64,000 bases of DNA, from positions 468,254-532,253 of the forward strand of contig JAJJXM010000046.1 of assembly GCA_024516155.1 (NCBI GenBank). Reading direction: 5' to 3'. This document shows positions 1 to 12,432 of the stretch, in pieces; within the stretch, counting starts at the first letter, position 1; each line of letters begins with the position of its first letter. Below the pieces are notes generated by a model that made no database searches, was not told the DNA's origin, and was given only the letters and a program-made list of their open reading frames with translations. The DNA comes from Pyronema omphalodes (taxonomy: Eukaryota; Ascomycota; Pezizomycetes; Pezizales; Pyronemataceae). The position numbers and the translations under genes were made by a program.

Positions 1-675
1 ACTCCAAGGAGAGATATAAACAGCCAGGAAGCCTCAATTGTAATCACTACAAAGCTACATTGCATAGAATCATATCTAAGTGCTCCATACCAAAGGTATC
101 TGCAACATGTGCTGATCTGGAAGAAATGTTGAATTCACGCTTGCATACGGTCTGATATTATTCATGAGTGATACATCATGATGTTCCGATATACCAGTCA
201 TTCAAAATTAGTAACATCAACATCGTAGTATTCTTGGTGCAAATTCCCGGTAACATCTACTGGATATCAATTGATTACAGTAGTCAGTTGTATTTGTATC
301 TGTTCGTTTGTGACTTCAAGGGCCAAGCTTAATCCTCTGGTGGTTGCGTGGTTGGCAGGCCGATGGTTGTAGTACTTGTCACTTTGTGCTTACTGGACTA
401 TCAATGGGGGGTGGTTGCTGTGGTTTCCCGGGGCGTGTTGCATGTATGTAACGCGCTTGTATTGAACAAAAATGCTCGTTGAATCGATTATACATATGTA
501 GCCAGCTTTTACCTAGCCCCTCCCACCTACTCTCTTCCAACCCGCTTAGACAGACACAAGAGCATTCAAGGGGTTGTGGCATCCCTTCACTTTCCAAATC
601 CTTTGTCCCAAAATTCTGGCCTGAAGAAATGCCGACTGTTGATGGGGTGTCATCAAAACAAAAGCAAAAAGGTAA
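1..675. other. intergenic, no gene seen
   Basis: No ORF here has a plausible start, codon pattern or recognisable domain. The only feature is the 3' trailer of the minus-strand tRNA at its right edge. Confidence 0.6.
666..670 (-). terminator. Pol III T-run terminator of tRNA-Ala
   Basis: On the minus strand a TTTTT run begins 6 nt after the tRNA discriminator base, with more T-rich sequence behind it. This is the usual RNA polymerase III stop. Confidence 0.75.
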
Positions 676-747
676 TGGAGGAGCGGCGAATCGAACGCCG
701 GACCGCCTCTATGCTAAAGAGGAATTATACCACTAAACCACACCCCC
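676..747 (-). tRNA. tRNA-Ala (anticodon AGC)
   Basis: Read on the minus strand, all arms fold: acceptor GGGGGTG/CTCCTCC with discriminator A at 676, a D arm, an anticodon stem CCTCT/AGAGG around loop TTAGCAT (anticodon AGC), a 5-nt variable loop, and a T stem CGGCG/CGCCG around TTCGATT. Pair 3-70 of the acceptor stem is G-U, the classic alanine identity element, which agrees with the anticodon. One U-U mismatch is visible at acceptor pair 6-67. There is no intron. The gene is 72 nt with the discriminator; CCA is not encoded, as expected in a nucleus. Confidence 0.93.
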
Positions 748-1014
748 ATTGGTGTTGTGTAGCACTGTATTTTACAATTAGAATAATAGACTACATACTG
801 TTGTCAAAAACGAAGGGTGAGGTGGATGTGGAGGTCCACGACGACTACCAATTAGGGTCAGTACCAGACGGAACCCTAGGATAATCACGGCTTTTCAATG
901 AAATAGAATCAAAAGACAGCCGGAACACAACATCTCATGGAAAACCGGTGATATATTACTTGCTATTTTTACCCAACCCATCATGAAATCATTACCATTT
1001 ACTTGTCTACAAAT

Positions 1015-2307
1015 CTACAACTTCGCCAACTCCTCGAACGCCGTCTCTAGATCCTTTCTAAGGTCCTCAAATCCCTCAATACCAGTGCTCAACCTCAACA
1101 ACCTCCTATCACAGGTATCATCCGTCATAGCCCTCCACTCAATCAAACTCTCCACACCTCCCAAGCTAGTAGCATGACCCCAAAGAAGTAGTTTACTAGG
1201 CAAAGTCCTAGCCTGGATCTCCTGCTTCAGCAACATACTCCAAACCGGACCACCACCGTACGGCATCTGCTCCTTCAACCAAGTCGTCTGCTCCTGCAAA
1301 GAAGCATGTGTAACCTTCTCTACGACCTTTGAAGCCGCACTACCCTCCCTTAACCTCTCTGACTCAACCCAAGCCGCAAGCTTAGTAGCATTCTCCGCTG
1401 CACGAGCCACACGGAGTTCAAGGGTCTTGATACTTCTCAACCCAAGCCAAGCCTCCATATTACCCATAATAGCACCAAGATACAACCTCTCACCTCTTAA
1501 AGCCGCGGCCTTGTGAGGATCTCTAACAGAAAGAGTTCCCGCTAACATATCCGAATGACCTCCAAAGTATTTACTTCCCGAGTGCATAACCCAATCGACA
1601 TCATATTTCCAAGGGTCCTGTAGCGGAGGAGGAGCAAAAGTAGCATCCACGGATACAGTAGCTCCTACAGCCTTGGCCTTTGTAACGTAGGATGCTAGAT
1701 CCGTGGCAATTCCGGTGGGGTTAATGGGGGTCTCGATATGCACCAGGTCACCGGCTTGAGGTGCTGTGTCGAGTGGTACGATTTCCATGCCGGTTAATCT
1801 TTGGATTAAGTGTGCGGTACCGTGGCAGCCGTGGTAGCCGCCGGTGATTAGGAGACGCTTGGGGTTCACGGTTACGAGGAGGGCGTGGAAGGCTGCGAGG
1901 CCGCTGGGGTAGACGATGGTGTCGGCGGAGAGGACGGCGGAGAGAGCGGACTCTAGACGGGAGGTGCAGGGGGCGGAGAGGCGCGAGTAGACGTGGGGGA
2001 GAGGTGGGTCGATGGCGTTGGGTGGGCTGTAGGGGACTAGGTCGTCGGGGTTGGAGACATAGCGGTAGGTGGTGGAGACGTGGAGGGGAGGGGCGATGTC
2101 GGTGACGGCTGAGAGGTGCTCGTCGGCGTGAATCTGGAGATTGGATTAGTTTGGTTCAGAGTAAAGGTTTGGAAGGTATTTGGTGAGAGGGTATGGTGAC
2201 ACAATGATAGCGGGGCAGCGGGGATGGCGGGGATAGCGGAGAAAATAACGTACCGCCAGAGTCGCGAGGGACAATCCTTTGTCAGCGAGCGGTGATGGGT
2301 TGGCCAT
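1015..2307 (-). CDS. Cys/Met metabolism PLP-dependent enzyme (trans-sulfuration family)
   Basis: Two exons: 2307..2254 (18 codons, phase 0) and 2133..1015, giving 390 aa. The intron has donor GTACGT and acceptor CAG. The start is MANPSPLADKGLS, followed by the family's N-terminal core (IHADEHL..APPLHVSTTYRY). The C-terminal part has GGYHGCHGT near residue 115, an ETPINPTG stretch, VDATFAPP with the cofactor-contacting Asp near 181, and HSGSKYFGGHSD, whose Lys (about 206) should form the PLP Schiff base. Length and motif order fit the fold-type I cystathionine gamma-synthase / gamma-lyase / beta-lyase group. Sequence alone does not tell which C-S bond reaction it performs. It is probably cytosolic, since no targeting signal is seen. 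Its neighbour is the tRNA downstream, and there is no operon-like context. Confidence 0.9.
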
Positions 2308-5300
2308 TATTATTTCTGATCTTTCTTTACTTTTGTAAAACTTCGGTGTTGACGGAGATTCCCAACTGCTGAAATTCCGTGGGTAAGTCGCGGTTTAAGT
2401 AGGTTTACCATCCGAATTTCGACGTTGCCTTATGGTTGGCAAGCCACTATCAATCAGGCGGCGGCGGACCGGCGTTGTGTTACATCCGCCTTATCCAGTC
2501 GACAGTTATCCACAGAATTCAGCCTCATAGCGCGAGGTGAACATCAATAGCCTGTAGTTCCCTTTTTGAGGAAAAGCTTGACAAAGAATCCAAGAATCTC
2601 ATTGCAATTCAATGCAACTCAATGCAACCCAGAGCTGATATTGCTGCTTCATAGTTCGTTGGCTTCCATCGGATATATTGTCGGACCTCGACGAACCTTG
2701 TCAAGCTCCTCATCACAGCTTCTCGAAGCATCGTGACTCGTCAACTCATGATGGCTCAAGATGCGCATCCTGTAGGCCATTGTTGTCCATTTCATTCCAT
2801 CGTCCCACGCGCTCCGGTGAATCGCGAACTAATGGTAGAGTACATATGTACTAGAATTCACATTCCCGGTTGGTGGGTTTGGGATCCACATGGTAGGGTT
2901 GCGCGTCGAAGTTTGCGCTATCGTCGTATCTTATCACGCTAATTTTAGAAGGCACATAAAAAATATTGGAATTTGGACGAACCTCAGGTGGGAGAAGACG
3001 AGAGAGATGACATCTCGGAGTTGAAGACCCGATAGTGCTTCGGGAACGCCGTCCGTTGGAAAGTCAGCTGAACATGACTTGAGTCAATATGATGGAAGTA
3101 AAATAGAAGTTGTACAGGTATATACAATCAATACTTGACACAGATAAATAAACGCCAAGACTTCCTCGTATTCTTGAATCATTCCCCGGACCTTCCAGAA
3201 TATAAACTTCGGATATCGCCGGCGACGGAGACATTCATCATTAAAATTCTTCTGTGTCATAATTGCCACAGATGTCGTCACACTAGATCTGCGCGCGCGT
3301 TGTGCAAACTCGCATATGCATCATAGAGCCACAACCGTCGTAGTCAATGACTCGATGCATGTACGCCAGGGCCCCTTGTAATGCCTTGCAAACGAATTGA
3401 CAGCGTGCATAATTTCGAATGAGGGTTCTCACGAAGAGCTGAAAAGCCTGGATGAAGGTCTGTGAGTATTATTTCCATTGTTTTCATCAATCTCCAACGG
3501 CTGTAAGTGAAAGAAAGCGTTTGCATTTTTCTCGTAAATCAATTGGTACTCGTACACAAATAAATGGATCAATTTGCGTTGATATGACAGTAATAAGCCG
3601 ACATGATGATAGCTATTGGAAGGCGGTTTGCATAAATATGCAGCAAAAGGGTGTAGTTCCGACAGGCCATCATCAAAGGAAGGGCCTTACCCTAAGCTAA
3701 GGCTAGGTGTAACATGCGGCTTATGCACCGTCCAGTTTTCGACGAATCATATCTATACGCTGGAACCGTTTACATTTATATGTATAGAGGATTTGATTCT
3801 GGGTATTAGGTTGGTGAACTGATAGTGAAAGCTAGGCATGAAAGTTGGCTTATGTACTTGCGTTGTTACTGGAGGTATTTGCTTCATCTCCAAGTAATTA
3901 AACGAGTCACGCTTTCAGTGCCGGTATGACAAATAACATAATCCACAATATCCACACCTCCGTCGGCTTATCGCCAAAGTCACTTCCCAAAGCACCCAAT
4001 TCATTAATCATCATTCTTGTAATCCTATTCCTCCATTTCAGCCCAAGTAAACCCGTCATCATTATGATCAGTCCAGTAATCAGCAACATCGTTCCAATTT
4101 ATCATTGGCATCATCACATCCATACCCATTCTTCTCGTCCTTCTCATATAACAACTGGCCAAACCACTTCCATGCGTTGTACCATTCCGCGCAATGAACC
4201 CGGACAAAATCTCACATGATAGCCTTCTTCTCCATCCCAGGAGCACTCTTATCTCAGAGCTGTTGCATCGGCCAAGGGATTATTGTGAATACCATATAAC
4301 TACTATATACTCCAGATCGCATACTGCATCCTGAATGCCAGAAGAGGGGAGGAGGCAGTTTAAGCGCGGTTTGGCAATTTAGTATAAGCTTACATGAATT
4401 TCTACTTATCCTCCACGACAAGACAGGGTGTAATATCACGCGGTCAGTAAGTTGGGGGACTCCTGTAGGACTACTAGCCATATCTAGTTGCTAGTGAACC
4501 ACTAGGTTCCGGAGTAGCCTGCCGCCTGGTCGGACATTGTTGTAATAATTTTATCTGCTGTGGATGGCGCGGAAGTGGACTGGACTGGACTGGACTGGAC
4601 TGAACTGGACTGGATGGGATGGGATGGGATGGATTTGCAGGCCTGGTAATAGCGACGGGCTTCTTTGTTGGTGACTGATTGGTGAAGGGTTGGGCTGGGA
4701 AGCGTTGCTATGGGACGTTGATGGTAGCTAAGTGATTATTAGCAATTGAGTCTACTGAGATCCCAGCTGCTGCAGGTTTATGAGAGGGAACACCGGCCTC
4801 TGGGGAGATGGAGAGAATTGCCATTCTGGGGATCTTAGCTTGGAAATAAGGTATGTATTGTTTAGAAATTTGAGAGTGGTGAGGAGAGTATGAGGGAGAT
4901 TAAGCTGTGAATAGATTTGGGTTATATTTGGCTTGCTGGTTAGTTGTAGTTGAAGATTGTCCTTCGTGGATGTTGCATGCAAAGTGATTACAGACACGAC
5001 TAGTCACTCGTAGTCTGCACTACCGATGTTGTAAACGGGCGGCGGGAAGGGGAGAAAGGATAAATCCATTGAGGTGTCACATAGTCCATATATAATTCTC
5101 TAAATTTTGTAACTATATGAACCTTCCGCTATGAGGTGAAAACCATTCATACTTCAAGGACTAGATCGGTTGGAATTTTCTAATTGAACTTTCGACACCG
5201 GGATCTCATCAGGATCCTGATTATGTGCAGCTCAGAGGACAAAATTTAAGACCTATAATAAGAATTAATCTACGCTGATAGGTTATAATTCGACCAAACA

Positions 5301-6596
5301 AATATAAAAGCCGAACAGGCGTTTAACATTTCTCTTCGATGTGGCCAGCTTGCTGTACAAGCTCATGGCACTGCCCCTGTATATACCGCCGTACATGAAG
5401 CTGTTAAAATCACCAAAGAATAAGACACCGCTCAGATTACAATGACCTTTTAATTTATGCTTTTACCTCCTCTAATGTTTATCATTCATGCTCAGACATC
5501 ACCTGTTATCTCAATTGCAGGGCCCTACAATAATTTAGACCCAGTTCACGCCTTTCGTGCCTTCAGAAAACCAACTTTGACAATCATTGTCTGTTCACTC
5601 AACTTCTCTATACAACACGAAAACATCACCTCTCATCTGTATTGTCACTTTTATGTTGGTTGTAAAGACTTCGTACATTCACGTTCAACATGCAATGGCC
5701 GGAAACCGGGTGAGATCCCGTGTCGTGAGTGTAAACCCCGGGAAAAGCGATAGCACCCACGACTTTGAAAGTCTTTTCTTAATTGAAAAATTCTATCGAC
5801 ATTTAAAGACATTTGAAAACAAAAATATTCGTTATTCATGCATCAATTCCGACACGACTTTTAGCCGCTATGACACGTGATGCTCAATCCCCGGCGCCGT
5901 GGCTGATCCCTGTAACCAAATTTTACCCGACGCCTTCTACAAAACCCCCGTCGGCACGCCCCTCTTTCCCCTCACACACACATCATGACTTACAACAACC
6001 ACCAACACGGAGACTGACGCAGCCAACACCGCTCGTCATCCCGTGCACCACATTCAAGGTACTTTCCCTTCACCTTTCCCCCATTGCATCGTCTCTTGGA
6101 GTCAGAGTCCCACCGCGTCGAACGTTCTCCGTCCTTCGCGGGGTTCAAAAGCAATCTTCTCCTGATGAATTTCTTGTCTCATGCACTTTTTTGACATCTC
6201 CTACTGCTTCGGCACTTATGAGGAGCTATTCTAAGAACGGCCAACTGACAAAGATTGCTTTTGAATCTTGCTTCATATCATCCTATTGGAATTTTAACTA
6301 ACTCGATACAAAGACATTAGAAGATCTTACCCACAAACCATTCTGCGATTGCAAGATTGATACAAGGGATTAACATAACCCGCATCCAGTTGAACCTTAG
6401 AAGGTACTTATTCCCACTCCTTCCACCTATCCTCCTCAGACAACACCATTATGATGATTACACATGAGACCTGTTCTAAGGCCCAAAAAGCCTATGCTTA
6501 ATTCATTATTGCAAATTAAACCTGACTTTTGTTGTTACCTCACCGCTTTTATCATACTATTATACCTTGTCGAACATAACTAACTCGACTCAAAAG
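2308..6596. other. long intergenic region, no supported gene
   Basis: About 4.3 kb with only short ORFs that lack recognisable features. It includes the upstream region of the minus-strand PLP enzyme, a pentanucleotide repeat near 4.6 kb, and the probable 5' leader of the molybdopterin synthase gene. That leader has a short upstream ORF from the ATG at 5985 (10 codons) and possible leader introns. Around 4000-4240 on the minus strand, Trp/Glu/Asp-rich reading frames change phase several times and could be a decayed coding remnant, but I cannot name it. Confidence 0.5.
4576..4633. repeat. TGGAC/TGGGA pentanucleotide microsatellite
   Basis: About seven TGGAC-type units (one is TGAAC) followed by TGGGA-type units; the second half looks like a base-substituted extension of the first. 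Confidence 0.9.
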
Positions 6597-6845
6597 ATGG
6601 CAGGCACTTTCAAGATCCTCTACTTCGCCGCTACAACCATCTATACCGGTAAGGACTCCGAGTCTTTACCGGCTCCGATGAAGCTTGGAGAGATGTTCAA
6701 GCTGCTGGAACAAAAGTACCCTGGGATCAACGGCGTGATCCAGGGGAGCATGTGTACTGTGAATCTTGACTACGTTGAGGATTACGAGTTGGTGATCGCG
6801 GAAGGGGATGAAGTAGCTATCATTCCCCCGGTTTCGGCGGGTTAG
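6597..6845 (+). CDS. molybdopterin synthase sulfur carrier (small) subunit, MoaD/MOCS2A/CnxG type
   Basis: An 82-aa beta-grasp (ubiquitin-fold) protein, close to the usual 80-90 aa of the family. It starts MAGTFKILYFAATTIYTG and ends in GDEVAIIPPVSAG. In this family the C-terminal glycine is thiocarboxylated and delivers sulfur to precursor Z in molybdenum cofactor synthesis, working in a heterotetramer with the large subunit (MoaE/CnxH), which is not in this window. I chose the ATG at 6597 because the longer open frame upstream begins only at a TTG. Odd point: the last two residues are Ala-Gly, where the textbook tail is Gly-Gly; the terminal Gly that carries the sulfur is kept. The gene is convergent with the epsin gene, 332 bp away. 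Confidence 0.9.
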   Translation: MAGTFKILYFAATTIYTGKDSESLPAPMKLGEMFKLLEQKYPGINGVIQGSMCTVNLDYVEDYELVIAEGDEVAIIPPVSAG

Positions 6846-7177
6846 ATTCTAGACAGTCTGGATATCACTACAATAAAAAACTTTGAAGAACTTTCTACGA
6901 TCCAAACCCGTGAACTATAAACCCAATTTTCAACCGTGTACTAGAAATTACGAAAACCAAGCACCATCACTCCTGCAATGCACATAAATAGTAACCATTG
7001 GGTATTAATTCACCTATATTCTACATTTGCTATCATGAAACCAAATTGCATCCCCATAAACAAACTAAAATCATTTTCGCAGCCACACGTTTTTTCCAAT
7101 CACCGCCATTATCCGTGTATACCATCCTCCCCATTGTTTAACCAAGTAAGTCAACTCCGCTCTTATCATATCCCCGC
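6846..7177. other. convergent 3' intergenic spacer
   Basis: Lies between the 3' ends of the molybdopterin synthase gene (+) and the epsin gene (-). It is AT-rich and presumably holds both 3' UTRs; no other element is seen. Confidence 0.6.
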
Positions 7178-9395
7178 TTAACCCAACAAATCATCCAATC
7201 CTCCTCCATACTTCTGCTGACCCGTCTGCGCCGGGGGAGCCGAAGCCGGAGCCAGAGTCCCCCACAATCCAGCACTCGCCTTCTCCTGCGCCATACTCTG
7301 CAAACTAGGAGTCTTTGCATTAGTGTGAGTAGGAGCCTTCTTTACACCCGCAGAAGCCTGATTCCAAATATTACCAAACGCATCATTTCCAGCCTTCTTT
7401 ACGGGCTGAGCAGACTTAGGCGTAGCCGAGTTTGAAGCCGAGGAAACAGTAGAAGATGGTTGAGTGACAGGGACACTGGTGAAGTAGTTTGGTTGCTGGG
7501 GTTGGTAACCAGTTCCCATGGGTTTCATAGCAGACATATCGTTACCCATTATTCCCATGTTCATACCACCAGCCATCATGTTATTTCCTGAGCCCATAGT
7601 GGAGAAAGCGGAGTAGTTTGGAGCTCCGGAACCGGTGGTGGCTGGAGTCATGGCGGGGGAAGCAATGGCGGATACGGCGGGGGAGGTTAAGCCGACGAGG
7701 GAGTTCATGTTGCTTTGCTGATTCGTGCTTACTGGCTTAGGCTGCTGGAGAGATAGGCCTGAAGCGGTGGAAGTGAGAGGCGGGGGAGTCATGGAGGAAA
7801 GTGCGGCCATGTTGGACATGCTGCTGACACTTGCTTGCTGCTTGTGTTGAGGCTTTGCGGGTGGTGCGGTTTGGAAGTCGTCAAAGTCGTCATCATCATC
7901 CTGTGCGGGTGCAGGGAGAGATTTGTTAGTAGTCGACGTGCTCGGGGCTCCGTCGTCGCCGCCGAGGAGATCAATTTCTGGCTCCACTGTCTTCTTTGGT
8001 GGTGCGGGCTTGCTTGTAGAGGAAGTAGAAGCAGTGGATCGGTGAGTGTTGGTGGTGGTTCTTCGGCTAGAGGTGGCACCACCATCGTCGTATTCATCAT
8101 ACTCGTCGAATTGAGCATTGCTTCTTGATGCAGACCGGGAGTGGGATGAGTATCCATCATCCTGGAAACCGGAAGGTCCACGCCCACCGAATCCACCGCC
8201 GTCTCCATAGACACCTTGTCCTGGGTAACCTCCAAAGTCACTGGTATCTGAGCCGAAACCACGGAAGCGGCTGGAACCACCCATGCCGCCCATGGTGGAA
8301 CTGAAACCTCCAGAAGTTCCTCCTTCGACACCTGTGTACTTGCTCTTGGTCTGGCGCGCCTTCTTACGCTCCTGACGGATACGGTCCACGTCGCTCAACA
8401 ACTCGGCGAGCTCTTTCGCGCGGTTACGGACATTGACTCCTTGGTCTTTGCCCTTCTCATCGATGTAGTAAAACTGGCGGAGCATCTTGATGGTGGAAAG
8501 GTGAGATCGTGCATCGTCGATTACTTGCTCGGCTCCGTTTTTGATAAGGAATTCGAGAAGCTGGAGGGCTTTGTAGATTTGGCGCCATTCTTCGGCAGTT
8601 TTGTCGGTGAAGCGACGGTAAATCATAGGCATGATTTCATTGAGGAGTTGGCTGACATAATGTTAGCAATGTTCGGCAATATTAGAAAGTAATGTTTAAT
8701 ATGCGATATAATATGTTGTATATAATGCGGGGAAGTGGGCTTGCATAGGAAGCATCCCAAAGCTCGGACTCCCGAGTTGAGGCTCTAGGAGGTTTTGAGA
8801 TGCTTCTCTTCTGCAAGCCCGCCAGTTCGTATTGCTAGACAAAGATAGGCGAAGACAATCAAAGCCGCATCGCATCGCATTGCTTGAGCGATACAAGATG
8901 GAGCTCTATATGTATTGCGGGAAGGGACATCTAGGAGGGCTTACTAGTTATAAGTACCACTCGCAATCTCGTTCATAAGCGTAGAAGAAGCACCCCAAGG
9001 TTCATTATTTGTTGCTTCTCTAACCTTCGCCTCCATTTCTGTATAGTTCATTACGACTATTACATGTCAGCTTCTGATCATTCTTCGCGTTGAATAAATG
9101 TATAAGCCTCTATGCTCCAAGCCCGGGCTGTTAAGACTCGACACGCGACATTCTTAAGCTCATCATGTATAAAGTTTAAGAAAGTATAGCTATAGGAAGC
9201 TTTGGGTAGCTGAGCTTGGGTGAAGTTGAAGAGCTTAGAGCTCGGCAGACGTGACGATCCGCGGGGGAGCATCATATTCGTCGAGCCACGTGGAGATGCT
9301 GGAGGAAAGTATAGCATACCATTCTGAGCCTTTCTGACAGCCGCCTTAACCTCGTATAGAGAGACATTACTGATTGCTTCTCGGATCGCGTCCAT
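7178..9395 (-). CDS. ENTH-domain epsin, Ent3/epsinR-like clathrin adaptor
   Basis: Three exons: 9395..9320, 9056..8945 and 8651..7178, giving 553 aa. Introns of 263 and 293 nt have GTATGC and GTAAGC donors, and the phases join without a stop. Residues about 8-150 form an ENTH domain: MDAIREAISNVSLYEVK, then VMNYTEMEAKVREATNNEPW, GASSTLMNEIASGTYNY and MPMIYRRFTDKTAEEWRQIY. ENTH domains bind phosphoinositides. The rest is low-complexity Gly/Ser/Thr/Gln-rich linker with short adaptor motifs: EIDLLGGDD near 285 and C-terminal LDDLLG (clathrin-box-like), and an acidic DDDDFDDFQ near 320 resembling gamma-ear/GGA binding motifs. The expected role is cargo sorting at the trans-Golgi/endosome. Exons 1 and 2 sit in otherwise non-coding-looking DNA and are easy to miss; their match to the ENTH consensus makes them firm. 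Confidence 0.93.
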
Positions 9396-11680
9396 GGTTG
9401 CTGTGTGGGCTATAGCGAGTGTTGTCAAGCTCCGATGGTGTTGATGGTTGTCGCGCGAAACTTGGTAGTTAGAGGGTGAGGTGTTCTCGGGCAATTCAAG
9501 GTACTGGACTAAGCAACTGCGACTGCTTGATCGGGTGGCGCTTATTGGGGTCTGGTTGACGGGGATAATGGAATGTATCAATTGAGTTGTTTTCTTGAGA
9601 TAATAGTCTGAGATTATTATGAAGAGATAGGAATTGAGCTTCGTAGATAGATTGATACAGTGAGATAGAAAAGTTGATGGGGTGTTGGTTGGTACTGGCA
9701 GTGTCGTCACCATTCATAAAAAATCACTACTCTTGTGTATTCCGAGTGCAGCATGGAGGAGCTGCCACGTCATTCAATATTACCAACATAAGATATCACT
9801 ACCGAATTCCGTGCTGAAATCGACACGCTTCGGAAAAAAAAAAGAGTTATCTATCCGGATTATGTCTCATATCACTGACGACATCCAGTGAGACAACGAA
9901 AAAAGGAAAAAAATAAAATAAATGAAAATCTCCAGCGAACGACAACATCGGGAGTCTGTGCCCGTGCCGATTTCTCCGCTGCGGATGGTCCGTGTGTTCC
10001 GTGATTCCTCCGGAGCCGGTCTCAACTTCGGCAAGTTCCCTAAGCCGAAATAACCCTTACCCTGAACTTCCCCCGAAATGACAAAGCTCTTCCACTGTCC
10101 CGAATTCAGAATCCATCTAACCAGGTGAATCTAGGGGTTCTATGTAGGGGTCCTAAGAGTTCCAAGAGTTCTAGTCAGGTACCGTTTCCGCAAGCCTCTG
10201 CCCGATACTGCAACAGTCCACAAAGTAGCGACGAACCCCCTAAATATTTTCCAGAAGCATTTGGTTACATAAGGTCCATTGACCATGACCATGACCATGA
10301 CCATACAAAGCGAGTCCGGCCGTGCACGTGCCGATAAGTTACAACAGATCATAACATATCCTCCTTAGATACAGGCAATTTAGATTCGTTTTAAACCTTT
10401 TAGAAAGGGGTAATTTTAAATTTTTTTAAAGTGCTTTTTTTCCCGAACGTTTTAAGCTTCAATCTAATCGAACCCCCCTAAGCTTACCTCCTTACTTAAC
10501 TTAACTTAACTTAGTTGTGCTCGTCCACCGTCCACCGTTAACGTCCACGTCCGAGTACTTTCACCGTTTCACGTACTCGGACGGAATATGTGCTTCAAAT
10601 GTTAAACTTGATATGTACCCAGATCCCATAAATTCGGCTTACTGCGAAAGTCGGAAAGATGGGGAGATGCGATGAGTCGATAGGTGATAGCTTGATGGGT
10701 CTGTCGATAGGTCTTTCGATAGGTGATAGGTCTAATCAAAGAGCCCTGACTACATATTAATGGCACCATATTACATCGCTACGCATAAGTACACTAAGTA
10801 CACTACATACCTACCGGTAAACGCCACTACGGGAAGGCCCCGTATGCCACCAGGTAGGTTGGTAGACATAGGTAGGTACCTTGCAGTCGCAGCTCGCTTC
10901 AAGAGGTGTCAAGATGATACAGTACATACTGTACTGTAGTCAATGCTTATGGCGTTCTGCGGCGTTGTGCGGCGCTGCGAGGCATTATGATGATGGATAT
11001 ATGTATCACATTAATTGTCGGTTAACTCCTACTGTATAAAATCAAGCTATGTATTTCTGTATGTATGTATGGTGCAGCATAGTAACAGGCCCCTTTATGT
11101 ATCCTTTTTCTTCCCACAAGCCACAGCTCATAATTCCTATCATCGCATGTACTCAGTAAAAAACAAAACAAAAGCAGGATTTCCCTTTTAGCCTTTTAGC
11201 CTTTGAACCTCCGATCACTCGTAATTGTAATCGTAATCCTAATCGTGAGAATTGTAACTTTCTTTCGTTGGTTCGCGATATCATCTATCAAGTACCAATC
11301 ATTAATCACGGCTACGAGATTTGTAGTTATCCGTATCCTTATCCCCTGTTTATATTATCTATTGGGTATTATTATTATTATTATTATTGAATCATATGCT
11401 GACCGAGGCCTAAAAGGCCCATGCAGGACTAATGTATTGGGTATTGTTGACTTGAGTATGGTATGGATGGTATGGTGTAGATGTAACTGTAACTGTAACA
11501 CTGACAACCCCCCAAATCCCCTACCACCCACACACCCTAGAGATCGCTTATATACATGATACATGCATGCCATAGCATCACCTTGTTGACAGGTTGACAG
11601 GTTGACAGGGCAGGGGATATGTATGATTGTAGAACCGGACAGGGAGCATGATTATAGTGTCAGGTAACAGGCGTTTGAAC

Positions 11681-11728
11681 ATGTATGTATGTATGTATGT
11701 ATGTATGTATGTATGATGTATGTATGTA
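11681..11728. repeat. (ATGT)n microsatellite
   Basis: About eleven tandem ATGT units with one interruption near the right end. Confidence 0.95.
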
Positions 11729-12380
11729 AGTTACATTCCAGCGTTATATACGCCTAGGAAGTGAAATACAAGCTCTCTGTGGAGTGTCCACTGTCCACTG
11801 TATACTCGAGACTGGGGTATGTCCTACATATGTATCTTGTGAGTGCCAAGAGTTCTTCGGTAGATGTTGAGGCGTTTCTGTGGAGCTGTTGGATGCGTAT
11901 GTATGGATGGAATGGCGCAGTATGTATGCTGCCGTATCGAGATTCGGGATCCAGTGTAGGTATGGTGACCATATTTTGAAACTTTATTACAGCCAACCAA
12001 TCAACCAACCAACCAACTAGCCAGCCAGTCAGCCAATCATACAATCATGCAACCAGCCAACCAGCCAACCTACACAGCAAGTCGATATCTACGGCTATAT
12101 ACCAACACAAACCATGAAACTTCACCTCATCCCTTCTTCTTCATCTTCTTCATCATCCTTTTTGTTTCTATATATATGTATAGCAATATTATTTCCAGTA
12201 AAGCGAATAAACAAAACAAAAGAAAATAAAAATAAAATAAAATCTTCCCTCCCCCCTCCGCTGTCATTTTATTGGTTCATCTGTTTATCTGATGAAATTA
12301 ACCACAGTCATAAGCTTCTCAATAACGATGCCACGCGCCGGATCCGGTGCTCTGTGATCTGTGATTACAGGCACAGGAGT

Positions 12381-12432
12381 AACCATAGCCATAACCATAA
12401 CCATAACCATAACGATAACCATAACGATAACC
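12381..12432. repeat. (CCATAA)n hexanucleotide repeat
   Basis: About eight degenerate units of AACCAT, some changed to AACGAT. Confidence 0.85.

Noticed and set aside
4000..4246. Possible small gene on the minus strand (AEWYNAWKWFGQLLYEKDEK and DHNDDGFTWAEMEE)
   Set aside because: The protein-like pieces are in different frames with stops between and no splice sites that join them; at best a decayed remnant, so not listed as a gene.
5457..5753. ORF ending in a CNGRKPGEIPCREC Zn2Cys6-like stretch
   Set aside because: Lacks the remaining cysteines and basic residues of a Zn2Cys6 cluster, and the upstream 70 residues look non-coding.
6567..6596. N-terminal extension of the molybdopterin synthase subunit
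   Set aside because: It begins at TTG; the ATG at 6597 gives the family's normal length and start.
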